A stretch of 64,000 nt of DNA from Ganoderma boninense (lineage: Eukaryota > Basidiomycota > Agaricomycetes > Polyporales > Polyporaceae), in the NCBI GenBank assembly GCA_002900995.3, contig PJEW03000014.1, forward strand, positions 277,527 through 341,526, written 5' to 3'. The translations under genes and the position numbers were made by a program. Shown piece after piece: positions 23,871 through 34,810 of the stretch (its first letter is position 1; each line of letters begins with the position of its first letter). The notes under the pieces are model-generated. The model was not told the DNA's origin. It saw nothing but the letters and a program-made list of their open reading frames with translations, and searched no databases.

Positions 23871-24107
23871 TTGGAATCTTGTGTTATGTAAGTGAGCTTG
23901 TCTTGTGCTCGCGCCCTAGTCTCTCTCATCTTGTCCCGTCTTGTCCGTCTTATACTGATACTGTACACTATGTTTTAGGTTCTTGTCACTACGTGTAGTT
24001 AGGTACGCCCGAGGCGCGATGTCCCTCATGCGTTTGTCTTCAGCGTTCAAATGCGACCATCTTTCCCTCCGTTCGCTCTGCTCCCACGTGCCCCATCCCC
24101 TCCCACA

Positions 24108-24610
24108 GATGAGCTATGCGGCGTTGGTCATGCACGCAGAGCTGAAAGCTGGTATGTCCCGAGCTCAGAGAAGAGTGCGTGTTCGTGCATTGATGGACTG
24201 GCCTGTAGGGGTACTAGGCGAGCATTCATTGGTGACCACTTCTGCGGGCGGCGTCGGGATTGCTGCTACACAGCTTGCGAAAAGGTGCAGTCTTCTGTTC
24301 TGCTTCCACGCGGACGTTAATGCTGCTGCACACAGGTGTCACGTCGTATAGCAACAAAAGCAAAAAAAAGTTATCGCGCTGGTCTCGTCGCAAGTGAGGA
24401 TAGACATGTCGGTCAAGTTGAACGGTGTGAATCACTCAAAGGATGGTTGACAGAAGGAGGTGCTGAAAATCACCGGGGGCAAAGGCGTTGACATGATCTA
24501 CGACCCAGTGGATCTTGTCAGAGGTATGTATACGAGTTCATTGCAGTCCTTTACCCACCTTGTGAGTGATTGTTTTCTATCAGATGCACCGAAGTGCATT
24601 GCATGGTAGA
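24108..24610 (+). pseudogene. NADPH:quinone oxidoreductase-like relic
   Basis: MSYAALVMHAELKAG, then TSAGGVGIAATQLAK (the AGGVGxAAxQLAK nucleotide-binding turn). After non-coding sequence come VIALVSSQ ... VKLNGVNHSKDG, a TGA, KEVLKITGGKGVDMIYDPV and, past an intron-like gap, APKCIAW. These are middle pieces of a zinc-independent quinone reductase of the MDR family. Catalytic N- and C-terminal parts are absent and the frame is broken. Confidence 0.7.
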
Positions 24611-24871
24611 ATCAGACACCTTGCAGTCACCCAGATAGAATGTATGTGCTATGATAGTTATAGCCTGAGTATTACATGTGCATTGGCGTGAATCAGGCCA
24701 CTGTAGTAATTGAGTCTTCTAATATATTTGCTCATTGTGTTGCTGAGAAATATATGCCAAATTTTGACAGGCTCAGCCACATTGCTTGCTGTCAGACACC
24801 TTTCTGAGACTTCATCTCCATCTCTCTCCTCCTTTCTCTCTCTCTCCTCTGAACTCTTAACTACTTCTACA

Positions 24872-26762
24872 ATGTCTGATCAAATCCTCCATACCATCTA
24901 CAACAGCTATGAAGCATTAAGCACTGCTGTTGACCATGGACTTTTAACAAGTCTAGGCAATACTATTCGTCTCAATGAACTCCAGAGGATGTGCCACCAA
25001 TTTCAACACGACCTTGAGCATGTAATAACCATCTACCTGCAGTCTATAACAGTCTAGTAAATCTGACAAATTGTGTGCAGCATGCTCTGATCGTCCCCCT
25101 GGAAAACTTGCAGACTCTTCGGTCCAACCTAAACTCTATGTCTACTTCGCTTCTGGCTGCTACCAATCAGTCATTGGACACCCCAGACATACCTCCTCCT
25201 ACGCTTGGTAGTCACGCTCCAACTGGCGGTTGTGGTCATCCTCCAGTCAATATATCAGTGGAAGAACTTGCTGCGCTCAATGTTGGACGTACTACAAGGC
25301 AGGACATTGCGAACATGTACCAGTGTTCAGCACGTACAATCCGCCGTCGGCTTTTAGAATTTGGTCTCTCCCCTCCTGGTCCTCCTCTGTATGCAGAGAT
25401 TGAACTCGAAGATGGAACCTCTGAACGTCAGTATGCAGGAGGTCGGAGAGGGCTTAGTAGCGACCTTTCGCAACTTACAGATCAGGAGCTTGACGAAGTG
25501 ATGAAGTCTATTCACAACCAATTTCCCAGCTTTGGAAGAGCTCTCATTGATGGATACCTCCTCGTTCTGGGAGAACGAGTTCCAAGGTCACGGATTGAAG
25601 AATCTTACCTCCGTGTCATGGGTATGAACGAGCGAAGATTTGGACCTCGACGCATTGAGCGTCGAGTCTATTCTGTTCCAGCACCATATTCTTTGGTTCA
25701 CCATGATGGGCAGCATGGTATGTTTTGGGCCATTTGACATGAGCTTGAGTATTTTATTTATTCTATTTCTCTCTTAGGTCTGATCCGCTGGAAAATTGTC
25801 ATCCACGCTTTTGTAGATGGATACTCTCGCTTTGTGCTTGGAGTACAAGCCAGTGACAATAATCGAGCGACAATGGTCCTGGATCTCTTTGAAAACATTA
25901 CAAATGAGCATGGCTATCCTAGCCGTGTACGTGGACTCCACGTACACGGCTAGGATAGCCATGCTCATAGAACATTTTCAGTGCCATAGTCTCGGGCCGA
26001 GACTATGGCACTGAAAATGTTCTGGTTGCGGCCAGGATGGAAGACGTGCGAGGTTGAAACCGGGGCTCATATATTCATGGCAGGTATGATCTCTGCCTCT
26101 GTGCAACTCACCATGGTTCCAACGCAGCCTCTTTCAGGAGTGTTCACAACATTCGTATTGAATGCATCTGGGTCGATGTCACCATTGGATTTGGATGAAA
26201 GTGGAAAGACTTTTTCTACGAGCTAGAGACTCTATCTGGTCTCAATGTTGAGAATGACCGACATCTCTGGCTGCTCCACCACCTCTTTCTCCCCATAATC
26301 AATCGCGATGCATATACCTGGCGCGAAACCTGGAATGAGCATGTCCTTGCTCGTCGTGGCCAACGCCATCTCTCACCTCGTCAAATGTTTGTCCAAGGAA
26401 CAGTCCAGCTTGGAGCTCGAAGTCTTTTTGAGCTTGAGGAGGAGCAGGTCAACGCTGGACGCTTAGAGGATGCAGACTATCTAGATTATGGGGTGGACTG
26501 GGAGGACCTAGAGGAGGCAAGTATCAGGGATCATCATGATTCTAATAATCCTCATGATGGAGACTCTGAAAACCCCTTCATCTCTAACCCCCCCTTGCAT
26601 TTCTCTCACGTTGAAGTTCCCCGCATCCCCTGTCCCCTGGAACCTCACCAGCTCACTTGGCTAGATTACCAGTTATCTCGCCACCCTTGCTTTGAATGTC
26701 TCACTATGGACCAGTGTAGACAGCTTTGGGTCGCTGCCCTGCATCTTGTATCACAACTATAG
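24872..26762 (+). pseudogene. Integrase-core (DDE-type) domain gene, inactivated
   Basis: Exons 24872-25021, 25081-25717, 25778-26083, 26138-26762. An N-terminal helix-turn-helix-like block (TRQDIANMYQCSARTIRRRL) precedes the integrase fold: HHDGQHGLIRWKIVIHAFVD (first Asp region), GYSRF, GDYGTENVLVAARM (second Asp), SVHNIRIECIW (Glu). It resembles the putative integrase-core family widespread in agaricomycetes. Inactivation: a 65-nt frameshifting insertion made of two palindromes (25936-26000), TGA after VRG (about 26053, probably from TGG) and TGA after TIGFG (about 26198). Function of intact members is not established; a transposon origin is likely. Confidence 0.65.
25904..26023. repeat. 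Two abutting perfect palindromes
   Basis: 25904-25968 has 32-nt arms around a single base (25936). 25969-26023 has 27-nt arms around a single base (25996). They touch with no spacer. The left arm of the first and the right arm of the second are the normal integrase-coding sequence; the inner arms are their inverted copies. Confidence 0.9.
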
Positions 26763-26837
26763 AATATATAGGCTTGAACTTCGCCATTTCTCTGGCCCAC
26801 AGGGGGGCGCGTGCGAGAAGGTAGTAAGTTGGGCAGG

Positions 26838-27055
26838 CGAAGTCGAGGTGCACGAGTCAAAGTCGAGGTGCGCGAGTCGAAGTCGAGGTTGCGCGAGTCA
26901 AAGTCGAGGTGCGCGAGTTGAAGTCGAGGTGCGCGAGTCGAAGTCGAGGTGAGCGAAGAAGTCGAGGCTGAAGTCGAGACGCCCAAGACCAAGTCGAAAC
27001 GCCCGAGCCCAAGTCGAAATGCCCGAGCCCAAGTCGAAATGCCCGAGCCCAAGCT
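26838..27055. repeat. GTCGA-rich minisatellite
   Basis: About six units of roughly 21 bp (AGTCGAGGTGCGCGAGTCGA type) run into several 19-20 bp units (CCAAGTCGAAATGCCCGAG type). ORFs across it are repeat-driven and not annotated. Confidence 0.75.
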
Positions 27056-27571
27056 GGAGTGCAGATGGAAGTCAAAGTTGAAAATCTGCCTGGAGGGCTG
27101 GAAACACAAACACCAGGAAGGGAACACGGAATGAGGGTGCGGAAGTTGAGGTGGGCTGGCTCCGAGCGGTACAGAATCAAACCCGAAACATAAATGTAGG
27201 GTAACGAACCAGCGAACCAGCGCGCTGCGGCCCGAGTCGATTCTGAAACGTGCGAGATCGAGAAAAATATTTTGTCCACTGAGGACCACTATACCAAACA
27301 TGCCACGCCCACTCGCGCGGCCGGAACGTGCTATGTTTTTGCAGTTAGCTATCAGTGCTTGCAGTATCTACGGACGTCGGTGTCAGGAGCGGAGTGCAAA
27401 TCAGCCTCAGCATCTCGGCGAACTGTTTAGAGGTTTACGGTCGCCCGTAGAGCCGCAGACCCTTACAGTATGGATAGTCATCCAATATTAATGTTGATTT
27501 CACGGCGTACACGGTACACCCCGACATACCGCAGGACGTGGTAGCCCTACCTTTTTCATAGAATTGACATG
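27056..27571. other. Intergenic, no gene seen
   Basis: Nothing recognisable between the minisatellite and the third TIR element. Confidence 0.4.
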
Positions 27572-28635
27572 CATCAGTAAAACTGACAATCTCTGAACGT
27601 CTGGAAGTACTGGACAGCCACCCATCCAGACGCTTGGACTTTTTCAGATCCAGACATTAGGCGCCTATCCTTCCGACCTCAACCTCCATCTTCTCGCTCT
27701 CCTCTTCCAGTCTCATGCGCCCTGTTTGCGACCCCCGGATGCCCATCGTACAAGCCAAATGGAACATTTCGAAGCCTCGCGTCCGATCAAGTCCAGGAGC
27801 GGTAGCAGGACAGTGGTGGGCAACTCCAGTTACTGATGCGAATGACGGGCACTCGGGAGGGGGGCAGGAACAATATCAGTTCCACACAAAGTGAGGTCGC
27901 CGAGTTCTAGGTGAGTCCTAAGGACGCACATTTAGCATTTCCATGCACACAAGAGTGAGACGAGTCTCGGCGAAGGACTCGTTTCAGTGCTCCTTCGCCC
28001 CGCGCTGAGTTGCTCTTGTCCTCGTTATCATCCATCTTTCCTGCTTCCATTTTTTTTCCGCCTTCCTGTCACTTATCAAGCATGGTGTTGAGGCCCTGCA
28101 GGGAGGAGGCTCGCGAGACCTCATAGCTGTGGCATATCCCCTAATTCTATTTCTCGCTACTCCCCTGCGCTAGCATAGCGATCCTAGAGCGATCCTGATA
28201 GTTTGTATATTGCATATCCTCCGTATGCACCCTTTATATGGTTATAATATATGGCATACCTCGCAGTGTTGCGCTAGCTACGCTGGCGGCCGCACGTTAT
28301 GTACCACCGGAGAGGCTGAAGGTATATTAGCAAGCTCCTCGCGCAGCCGTGCGCTGAAGCTCTACGACCCCCCAAGTAGCCCGTAGATATGTCTAGCATG
28401 TTCGAAATTCCCCTGTGTCGCCTGTTATTATCCTTACCCTCGCTCCGCACCTCTGGTCTTCGTAGTCTGAAAGGTCTGAATAATTTCAGAGGTCTGAACT
28501 GGTATGTCGGGCAATCTCTGACCGTGGGTCTGGGGGTTCTGGGCGCTATTTCAAGCTGAAATGTCTGGACATGATCTGAAAAGTCTGGGATGGTACTTAC
28601 TCAGATCATCCAGACCGGTGCAAGTTTTACTGATG
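27572..28635. mobile_element. 1,085-bp TIR element family, copy 3 (1,064 bp)
   Basis: Same 13-bp TIRs, flanked by TG on both sides (27570-27571, 28636-28637). It shares copy 2's bases at the two sites that distinguish copy 1. It differs mainly by short deletions around 27738-27765 and homopolymer-length changes. Confidence 0.85.
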
Positions 28636-29295
28636 TGGGTTTACACATGGGGGATAGGATAACTTCCCCTCGGAGTCGCCGACACTTTTCGGAGCCGTCA
28701 AAGGTTTCTTTTGACGCGATGGCGGGAAATGCATGAAAAAGGCGAGCTTTCCCGAACAAACCACGGGAAAGTGGAGGGGAAGTGGCGTGGAACCTCGCAT
28801 TTGCCAACCCTTTGCATTGGTGGCGGGAAAGGTTGACCTTCTCTGCTTGTGATATGTCCGGTAAACGCCATACAAAGACTTCATATCCCTCTACGCAGAA
28901 ACTACCAAAAAGGTAGGGTCATCCGGGAAAATACCTTGATTTTCTCCAGACCAGAATCTGGGCGATGCCCGTCGTGAGGTACGCCGTGTTTACTGCGTGG
29001 CCGATTCTGGTCGCGATGATCAAATGTGAGACCGCGTCTATCCGAAGCGAAGCACAACCGTGGCAATGTGCTACTTCATTTGAGTCGCCGCAGTACCTCA
29101 TAGCCTCCTGGATCCTCGCCTCAGGGAGTTCCCTCTCCAACTTGCTCTCTTCCCCAAATCTAGCGAGGGCGGGCATTTTGCTTATACTTATCGCTGCCTT
29201 CTTTCGGATCCATTCTTAATCCAGCATATATATCGCTATCCGTCCATCTGGAGCTTGCTCGAACGAGACCCCCCCGGGCCACGTCGTCCCCTCCA
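28636..29295. other. Promoter/intergenic region
   Basis: No gene seen; holds the upstream region of the coiled-coil gene. AGCATATATATCG at about 29223-29235 could be its TATA element. Confidence 0.35.
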
Positions 29296-30672
29296 GTGTC
29301 GTCCCCCACGAACATCAGCCCTCACGAACGCCTCTCCCTATCCTTCTCGTTCTCTATGACAGCCTCTGATAGTCGATCTAGCATAATGACCCGCACAAGC
29401 GCACCTGCTTCTCGAAGTCACAGCACCTCCCTCTCTTCCTCCACCGCCGCCACGCTCCGCGCCGTCGGCCCCAGCCGCGACACCCCACAGTCCCTTCCCT
29501 CCTCTGCCAACTCAACAAGGCGAGGTTCGCCGGCACAACAATTTGTAAGTCACTGCGTTGCTTCGGAGTGCAATAATAGTATCGAGACGTTCATCCCACA
29601 GGCCGAGGCCCGTGCGCCCTCTGGATATTCTCTGGGCCCCGAATACCCATCCCCTTCGTCGGACAGCCCCGATGCCTCCGCCTCCACTACCCTTCGACAG
29701 CAAGAACCCCTCCGCGACGACTGGGGTAACCCGGCCTTCATCGCGGAGAAGGTGACGTCTCTGGATAGACGTCTGAGTACGGTCTCGGGTCTTGTCCAAC
29801 AGCAGCAAGACAACAACACGCACAACTGTTTCTCGGCACTTTCTGAAGTTGCCGGCGAGATGAAAGCCGACTTCATGAAGATGCAAGCGTCGATCCAGAA
29901 GAGCGTCGACGCAGCTGTCGAGAAAAAGCTCGCCGGTCTTCGAGAGCAGATCAAGGCTGATGGGCAGCAGACCCTCAGTCGAAACGCCCAGGCTTTGCGG
30001 CAGCAGATGAAAGCGGACCAGGAGGAGATTATCCAGCAAAGCGTTATGGAGACACTAGGTGCGATGTCGATCAGCATGACGGAACTGGTCCAGACTGTGG
30101 CTGCACTCAACAAGGATGTTCATAATATCAACAACACGCTCAAGAATGTCGAATCTACATCGGCGAATGTTCTCGAGGAGCTGAACACTTCTGTCACCCA
30201 TGCACAGCGAGAGCTGGGTTTTCCTACCGTCGAGGAGGTCACAGCCTCCGATGTTCTCGATATCGCTCGCGACGACAACGCAGTCCAGCTCAGGCGCCTC
30301 CAGTCAGGACCTGATGCCTCCTCCATGCTCGCAATCCATTCAAACACATCCACGCCTGCCATGCCGTCTGCCATTCCCGCCATTCCGTCTGCCGCCGACG
30401 CCGTCGCCGCCAGGGTACGCGCGGTGATCCAATCCGACGCTCATGCCCCCATCACTCTTACTCGACCCAACGCCGCCGCCTCGGCTGCTGACCCAGACGT
30501 TCCCAGTACTCCAACCGCCCCTGAGACCCCGACCGTTTCCGACACGTCCTCCACCGGGACCGGCTCCACGTCGAACTTTAACTTTAACGCCGCGCGTGCC
30601 TTCCTTGATACCGTCTATGGGGCGCAGAGGCTTTACGCTTTGCTGACTAGAAACAAGAGGCGGCGTACATAG
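29296..30672 (+). CDS. Coiled-coil hypothetical protein
   Basis: Continuous 458-codon frame. A 57-nt intron (29545-29601, GTAAGT...CACAG, in-frame length) would give 439 aa. The N-terminal ~130 residues are Ser/Pro/Thr-rich and disordered. Residues around 150-320 are heptad-like with many Gln/Lys/Glu (EKKLAGLREQIKADGQQ, LRQQMKADQEEIIQQS, ALNKDVHNINNTLKNVE), a long coiled coil. The tail is Ala/Thr/Pro-rich and ends in a basic RNKRRRT. No catalytic motif. I do not recognise the family; one of the few intact genes here. Confidence 0.6.
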   Translation: MSSPTNISPHERLSLSFSFSMTASDSRSSIMTRTSAPASRSHSTSLSSSTAATLRAVGPSRDTPQSLPSSANSTRRGSPAQQFVSHCVASECNNSIETFIPQAEARAPSGYSLGPEYPSPSSDSPDASASTTLRQQEPLRDDWGNPAFIAEKVTSLDRRLSTVSGLVQQQQDNNTHNCFSALSEVAGEMKADFMKMQASIQKSVDAAVEKKLAGLREQIKADGQQTLSRNAQALRQQMKADQEEIIQQSVMETLGAMSISMTELVQTVAALNKDVHNINNTLKNVESTSANVLEELNTSVTHAQRELGFPTVEEVTASDVLDIARDDNAVQLRRLQSGPDASSMLAIHSNTSTPAMPSAIPAIPSAADAVAARVRAVIQSDAHAPITLTRPNAAASAADPDVPSTPTAPETPTVSDTSSTGTGSTSNFNFNAARAFLDTVYGAQRLYALLTRNKRRRT

Positions 30673-31200
30673 TGGGAGACGGGCCTCTTGTGAGAAACTC
30701 TCGCTCTGTTTCCTCATTTGATGCTGATATATTGCCAGGTCCGTTGCGTCGCCGCAGTATCCGTAGGTCTTAGAGGTTTTGGTCGAGAGAGCAAGTCACT
30801 TGTTGTTTCCTTTCCATCATCCAACGCATCCTGCATGATATTTCGTATTGTGGACAGCAAGTCGTCCACCACTCTTTGTATAAGTTTGGGTTTGACTGTA
30901 ACCTTGTGGATGAATATTAGCAATCTATGTGTATCTCATGCAATGTTGGTTAGGTTGTGCCAGTTGCCAGCGAGCCAACGATAGGACAGCTACAACTGAG
31001 CAGTCAGAGTACTGAGTACGAGAGTCTTCTGCGGGGGCGCACTGCCCGTCAGTGGGCGTCTGTGTCACTTCCCCTTTTCTAGATTTATGGTCTCTAGGGC
31101 GCCGACTTCGGGTCCCGTCCGGACCCCGCCCGTCGCCTCCGCCGGGCATGAGGACGAGGTCGCACCTCGGTGACCTCAGCTCAACTTTGTACATCGAACA
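30673..31200. other. 3' flank of the coiled-coil gene
   Basis: No gene or element boundary recognised. Confidence 0.35.
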
Positions 31201-31791
31201 ACAACTTCTTGCCTTCCTAACCCGTGCGATACCCGATCGGTAACGACTTCGTCACAGTGCCACGTCCAGTTTCTCTGCATTTGTCTGACGCAATAACTTT
31301 ACTTTTGGAAGAGTCACGCTTCGGGGCATATCCTTTGTGGACCCTGTGAAGGTTACGGGCGCGAAGGACGAGACGAGCGGGACCTGTGGGAACGACGAAG
31401 CACGCTGGAAGCGAGCGGAGCGAGCCACTAGGATAGGATGTGAGCATGGGGGAGAAAACAATGGTAAGGACAGTATACACACTTCAGTCAGTTGGGGAAA
31501 AGACTGAGGTGCTCGGTATGCGAAGGCTCGAGTATATCTGAAGGAGCGGGGAGCTAAATTGCAAGGTAAGTAATGTTGTAAAACATACAGAACTAAACAC
31601 TCCGGATCGGGACGGAGTAACGACAGGAACTGGACTGAAGGTCCATCACGGAACAGTACGGGGCACGAGACCGCCGCGTCGGGCGTCGGGACACCGCCAC
31701 GGCTTGAACATCAACACTCCCCCTCAAGACGTAGCGCGGAGACCTAGCAACGAACGGAGATACTTAACTTTGGCCCGGGGGAGTGCCTTCG

Positions 31792-33447
31792 TCAAGGGGC
31801 TGCTGCCATCTCATTGGTGGGGCAGTAGATGAGTTCGAGTTGACCACGTTCGGCCGCTTCATGGATGAAGTGATACCGAATGTCGACGTGCTTCGTCCGG
31901 GCGCTGAGAAGTCCGCTCTTGGCAAGGGCGATGGCACTTTGATTGTCGCAGTGGAGAGGGGTGCACGACGGGAGGGGAGTAGTGAGCTCACCAAGGAAGG
32001 ATCGGAGCCACATGAGCTTGCGGGAAGAGTCCGACGCCGCGATGTACTCGGCCTCGGTCGAAGAGAGTGCGACGATGGGCTGCTTGCGGGAAGACCAGCG
32101 GACCGCACCACCAGCGAAGAGGAAGATGGTGCCTGTAAACGAATGACGATGGGCTTGAGAGGGCCAATCGGCGTCCGAGTAACCGAGGAGCCCATCCTCC
32201 AAAGTGCCGAACGTCAGGACGAGGTTCTTCAAGTTGGAGCCTTTGAGGTACCGGAGAACACGCTTGGCGGCCTCCCAGTGAACAGGCGCAGGGTCCACCA
32301 TAAATTGGGAGAGGGCGGAGACCGAGAACGCGATATCTGGGCGGGTACTGATCGCAGCGTACATGAGTGAACCAATGAGGCGGGCGTATGGCTTGCTGCG
32401 CATCACGGTGTGGATGTCGTCGTCGAGTGTGAAGTCGAAAAGGTTCGCATGGGGGTCCATCGGCACGGTGACAGGGTTGGCATCTGTCATGTTGAAACGG
32501 GAGAGGAGCGTGTCGATGTATGCGGTTTGGTAGAGAGACTCAGAGAGATGGTGCGGGCAGCGCGGTCTCGTCGGATCTCGAATCCAAGGAGCCAGCGTAC
32601 GTCGCCGAGGTCGACCGTCGACGATCTCGTATCGGCTGTTGAGCTCGGCCTTGAAGCGGATGAGGGCCGGCGTCGAGTTGCAGACGAGGATGCAGTCGTC
32701 GACATGGATGACCACAACGATGATGATGGTGGGGGTAGAGAGGAGGAAGAGTCCGAAGACGCCGGGATCGTACTCACTGCGTTTGAGTCCCAGATCCTCC
32801 ATGAGCGCGTGAACAGCTCGGTACCACTGCAGTCCGGCTTGCTTGAGCCCATAGAGGGCCTTTCGGAGTCGCCAGACGAGGTGCTCGAGACCGGGGGCTT
32901 CAAAGCCAGGAGGCTGTCGCATGTAGATTGTCTCGTTGAGCGTGCCATTGAGGTACGCATTCTTGAAGTCGATCTGATGGATCTCCCAGTTGTTGATGGC
33001 CACAAGAGATAGAACGAGACGGAAAGAGGCCGGGCGAGCTGTGGGTGACGCAGTGTCCGTGAAGTTGATGGGGTGGACCTGAGAGAAACCTTGAGCGCAG
33101 AGTCGGGCCTTATGCTTGACCACCTCGTTCCGCTCGTTCCGTTTCTTCCGGGGCGCCCAGACACAGCCAATGACGTTGGCGTCTGTCGGCCGTTCGACTA
33201 GTTCGTACGTCCCCATTGCCTCGATCTTGCTCATCTCCTCTTCCATCGCTGCTCGCCACTGCTCTTGCTCTGGGCCGGCCATGCCTTGATGGAACCTAGG
33301 CTCGTCGTCAGAACCAAGCGCGGCGAGCGCGAAGATTGGCTCCATGCCACTGGACGGCTCTTCCTCTTCGAGCTCCCCCTCGACCTCGACTGCGGCCGCC
33401 ATCTTGGCTCTCGCCTGTGATAGACGACGGGATTCGGTGCGATCCAC
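31792..33447 (-). CDS. pol: copia-1 reverse transcriptase-RNase H
   Basis: 551-codon open frame. RT (about residues 80-330): VWAPRKKRNERNEVV, KARLCAQGFSQ, DFKNAYLNG, RQPPGFE, LYGLKQAGLQW and the catalytic IHVDDCIL (copia usually YVDD). RNase H: LLGYSDADW, FLFAGGAVRWSSRKQ, LSSTEAEYIAASD and HVDIRYHFIHE. The N-terminal part upstream of 33447 is in other frames, so the polyprotein is broken, but this half is undamaged. Confidence 0.85.
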   Translation of the reverse strand: MDRTESRRLSQARAKMAAAVEVEGELEEEEPSSGMEPIFALAALGSDDEPRFHQGMAGPEQEQWRAAMEEEMSKIEAMGTYELVERPTDANVIGCVWAPRKKRNERNEVVKHKARLCAQGFSQVHPINFTDTASPTARPASFRLVLSLVAINNWEIHQIDFKNAYLNGTLNETIYMRQPPGFEAPGLEHLVWRLRKALYGLKQAGLQWYRAVHALMEDLGLKRSEYDPGVFGLFLLSTPTIIIVVVIHVDDCILVCNSTPALIRFKAELNSRYEIVDGRPRRRTLAPWIRDPTRPRCPHHLSESLYQTAYIDTLLSRFNMTDANPVTVPMDPHANLFDFTLDDDIHTVMRSKPYARLIGSLMYAAISTRPDIAFSVSALSQFMVDPAPVHWEAAKRVLRYLKGSNLKNLVLTFGTLEDGLLGYSDADWPSQAHRHSFTGTIFLFAGGAVRWSSRKQPIVALSSTEAEYIAASDSSRKLMWLRSFLGELTTPLPSCTPLHCDNQSAIALAKSGLLSARTKHVDIRYHFIHEAAERGQLELIYCPTNEMAAAP

Positions 33448-33596
33448 GGCCTCCTGTGGTTCCGACGCCGCTCTGGAGGTCCCGCAGCCACTGACTGGGC
33501 TTGTGAGTTAGCTTCTGGCGGCCCTCGCTTGCTGGTTCTCGCTGCGCGTCAGCTTGTGGCATGTCGGCTAGCTGTTCAACAGCGGGATTTTCGGGT

Positions 33597-34803
33597 TCAG
33601 AGGGGATGGATGTCGGAGCGTGGAGCAGCTAGCTCGGAAAGAGGTACGGGAGCTTGGGCAGCGGGTTCGGAGGGAGGTGCGGCGGACGGCGCATCTGGGG
33701 CACCCACAGGTACGTTCTCATTCCCCCCCTCGAACCAGATGTCGGCGTTCGCTACGACCATGTCCCTCGGATCGAAACGGACATTTCGTTCAACCGAGAT
33801 CTTGCATTTCTCCGGCCAATAGATGCGGTGGGCCTTGCTCTGCAGGTCGAAGCCAATCCAATGTCCCTGCTTAGACTTCGGGTCGAGCTTTGAGGTCTTC
33901 TCTTGGAGGACCCAGGCCTTGCAGCCCCAGCGCGGCAGATGGGAGAGGTCAGGCTTCTCGCCCGTCACTCGCTCACAGGGCATGGAGTCGGGCGTGTTCA
34001 CGGTCGTGGTGCGATTGCGGAGCCAGGCTGAGTGCTTGACGGCTTCATACCAGAGGAAGCGGGGCATGTGTGCGTCGATGCGAATGGCACGGGCGTGCGT
34101 TTTGCTGGGGCGAGTCGTGGCTGGTGAGGCAGCGTTTCGTACCACGCGATTGGAGATACGTGTCGTATTCGCCGCTGAGGTACTCGCCACCGTGGTCGGT
34201 TTGAAGCTCCTTGATTGCTTAGACGTCACGCTGCGTTTTGATGAGCGCATCATAAGCCTTCTGCAGTGCGAAGCCCTGGTCCTTGGTGCCCATGCCCTGG
34301 AGCATGATCTCGTCGGAGTGGTCGTCGAGGTTGATGTAGACATAGCGTTCTCCTCCAATAGCAGTGGTGTTGGCCTTGCCCCAGACGTCTGTGTGAACAC
34401 GGTCACCGAACTTGGCTGCAGGTGGGCTAGACCGCACCTTGGGGAACGGTTCGCGGGCTTGCTTAGCCTGGGGGCAGACCTCGCAGAACGGCATCGTGTT
34501 GGGGTCGAGAGTGACACCTGTGACCACGCCATCCGCGACCATCTTTTTCAGGGCGCGCTGGTTCGCGTGGCCCATTCGACGGTGGAACTCCTCGAGAGGG
34601 ATGCGTGCGGTCTGAGCGGCATTGGCGTGCTCACTCGACGAGGTGTTGGGACCATGTCCGACAACGGGATAGAGGCCGTGCTTTTGCTTGACAGTCCAGG
34701 CTTGCTTTCCGTCCGGCGTGAGCACTGAGCACGCGCCTTTTTTGAAGACAATGGACGAGCCGGACTGGGTCATCCGACTGACAGAAAGCAGTCCGAGCGG
34801 CAT
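33597..34803 (-). pseudogene. pol: copia-1 pre-integrase/integrase, frameshifted
   Basis: GAG-pre-integrase segment EFHRRMGHANQRALKKMV with CEVCPQAKQ (HHCC zinc site), then the integrase core HTDVWGKA (first Asp). A TAA after KTQRDV is followed by QTDHGGEYL (second Asp). A frameshift leads to the C-terminal part WYEAVKHSAWLRNRT and KSKQGHWIGFD. Not functional. Confidence 0.75.
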
Positions 34804-34810
34804 GCTCGGT

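Larger units (their letters stand above)
31250..34810 (-). mobile_element. Truncated Ty1/copia retrotransposon (copia-1)
   Basis: Reads right to left: a leftover of the protease/pre-integrase region, integrase, RT, RNase H, PPT (minus TTGAGGGGGAG, complement of 31717-31727) and an LTR beginning TGTTGATG at 31716. The far LTR end is not defined (left edge given as about 31250) and no 5' LTR or gag is present, so the 5' third is lost. Confidence 0.75.

Noticed and set aside
26666..27301. 211-codon minus-strand ORF
   Set aside because: Most of it is translation of the minisatellite; the remainder has no motif.
33823..34728. 301-codon plus-strand ORF
   Set aside because: Antisense to the copia-1 integrase.
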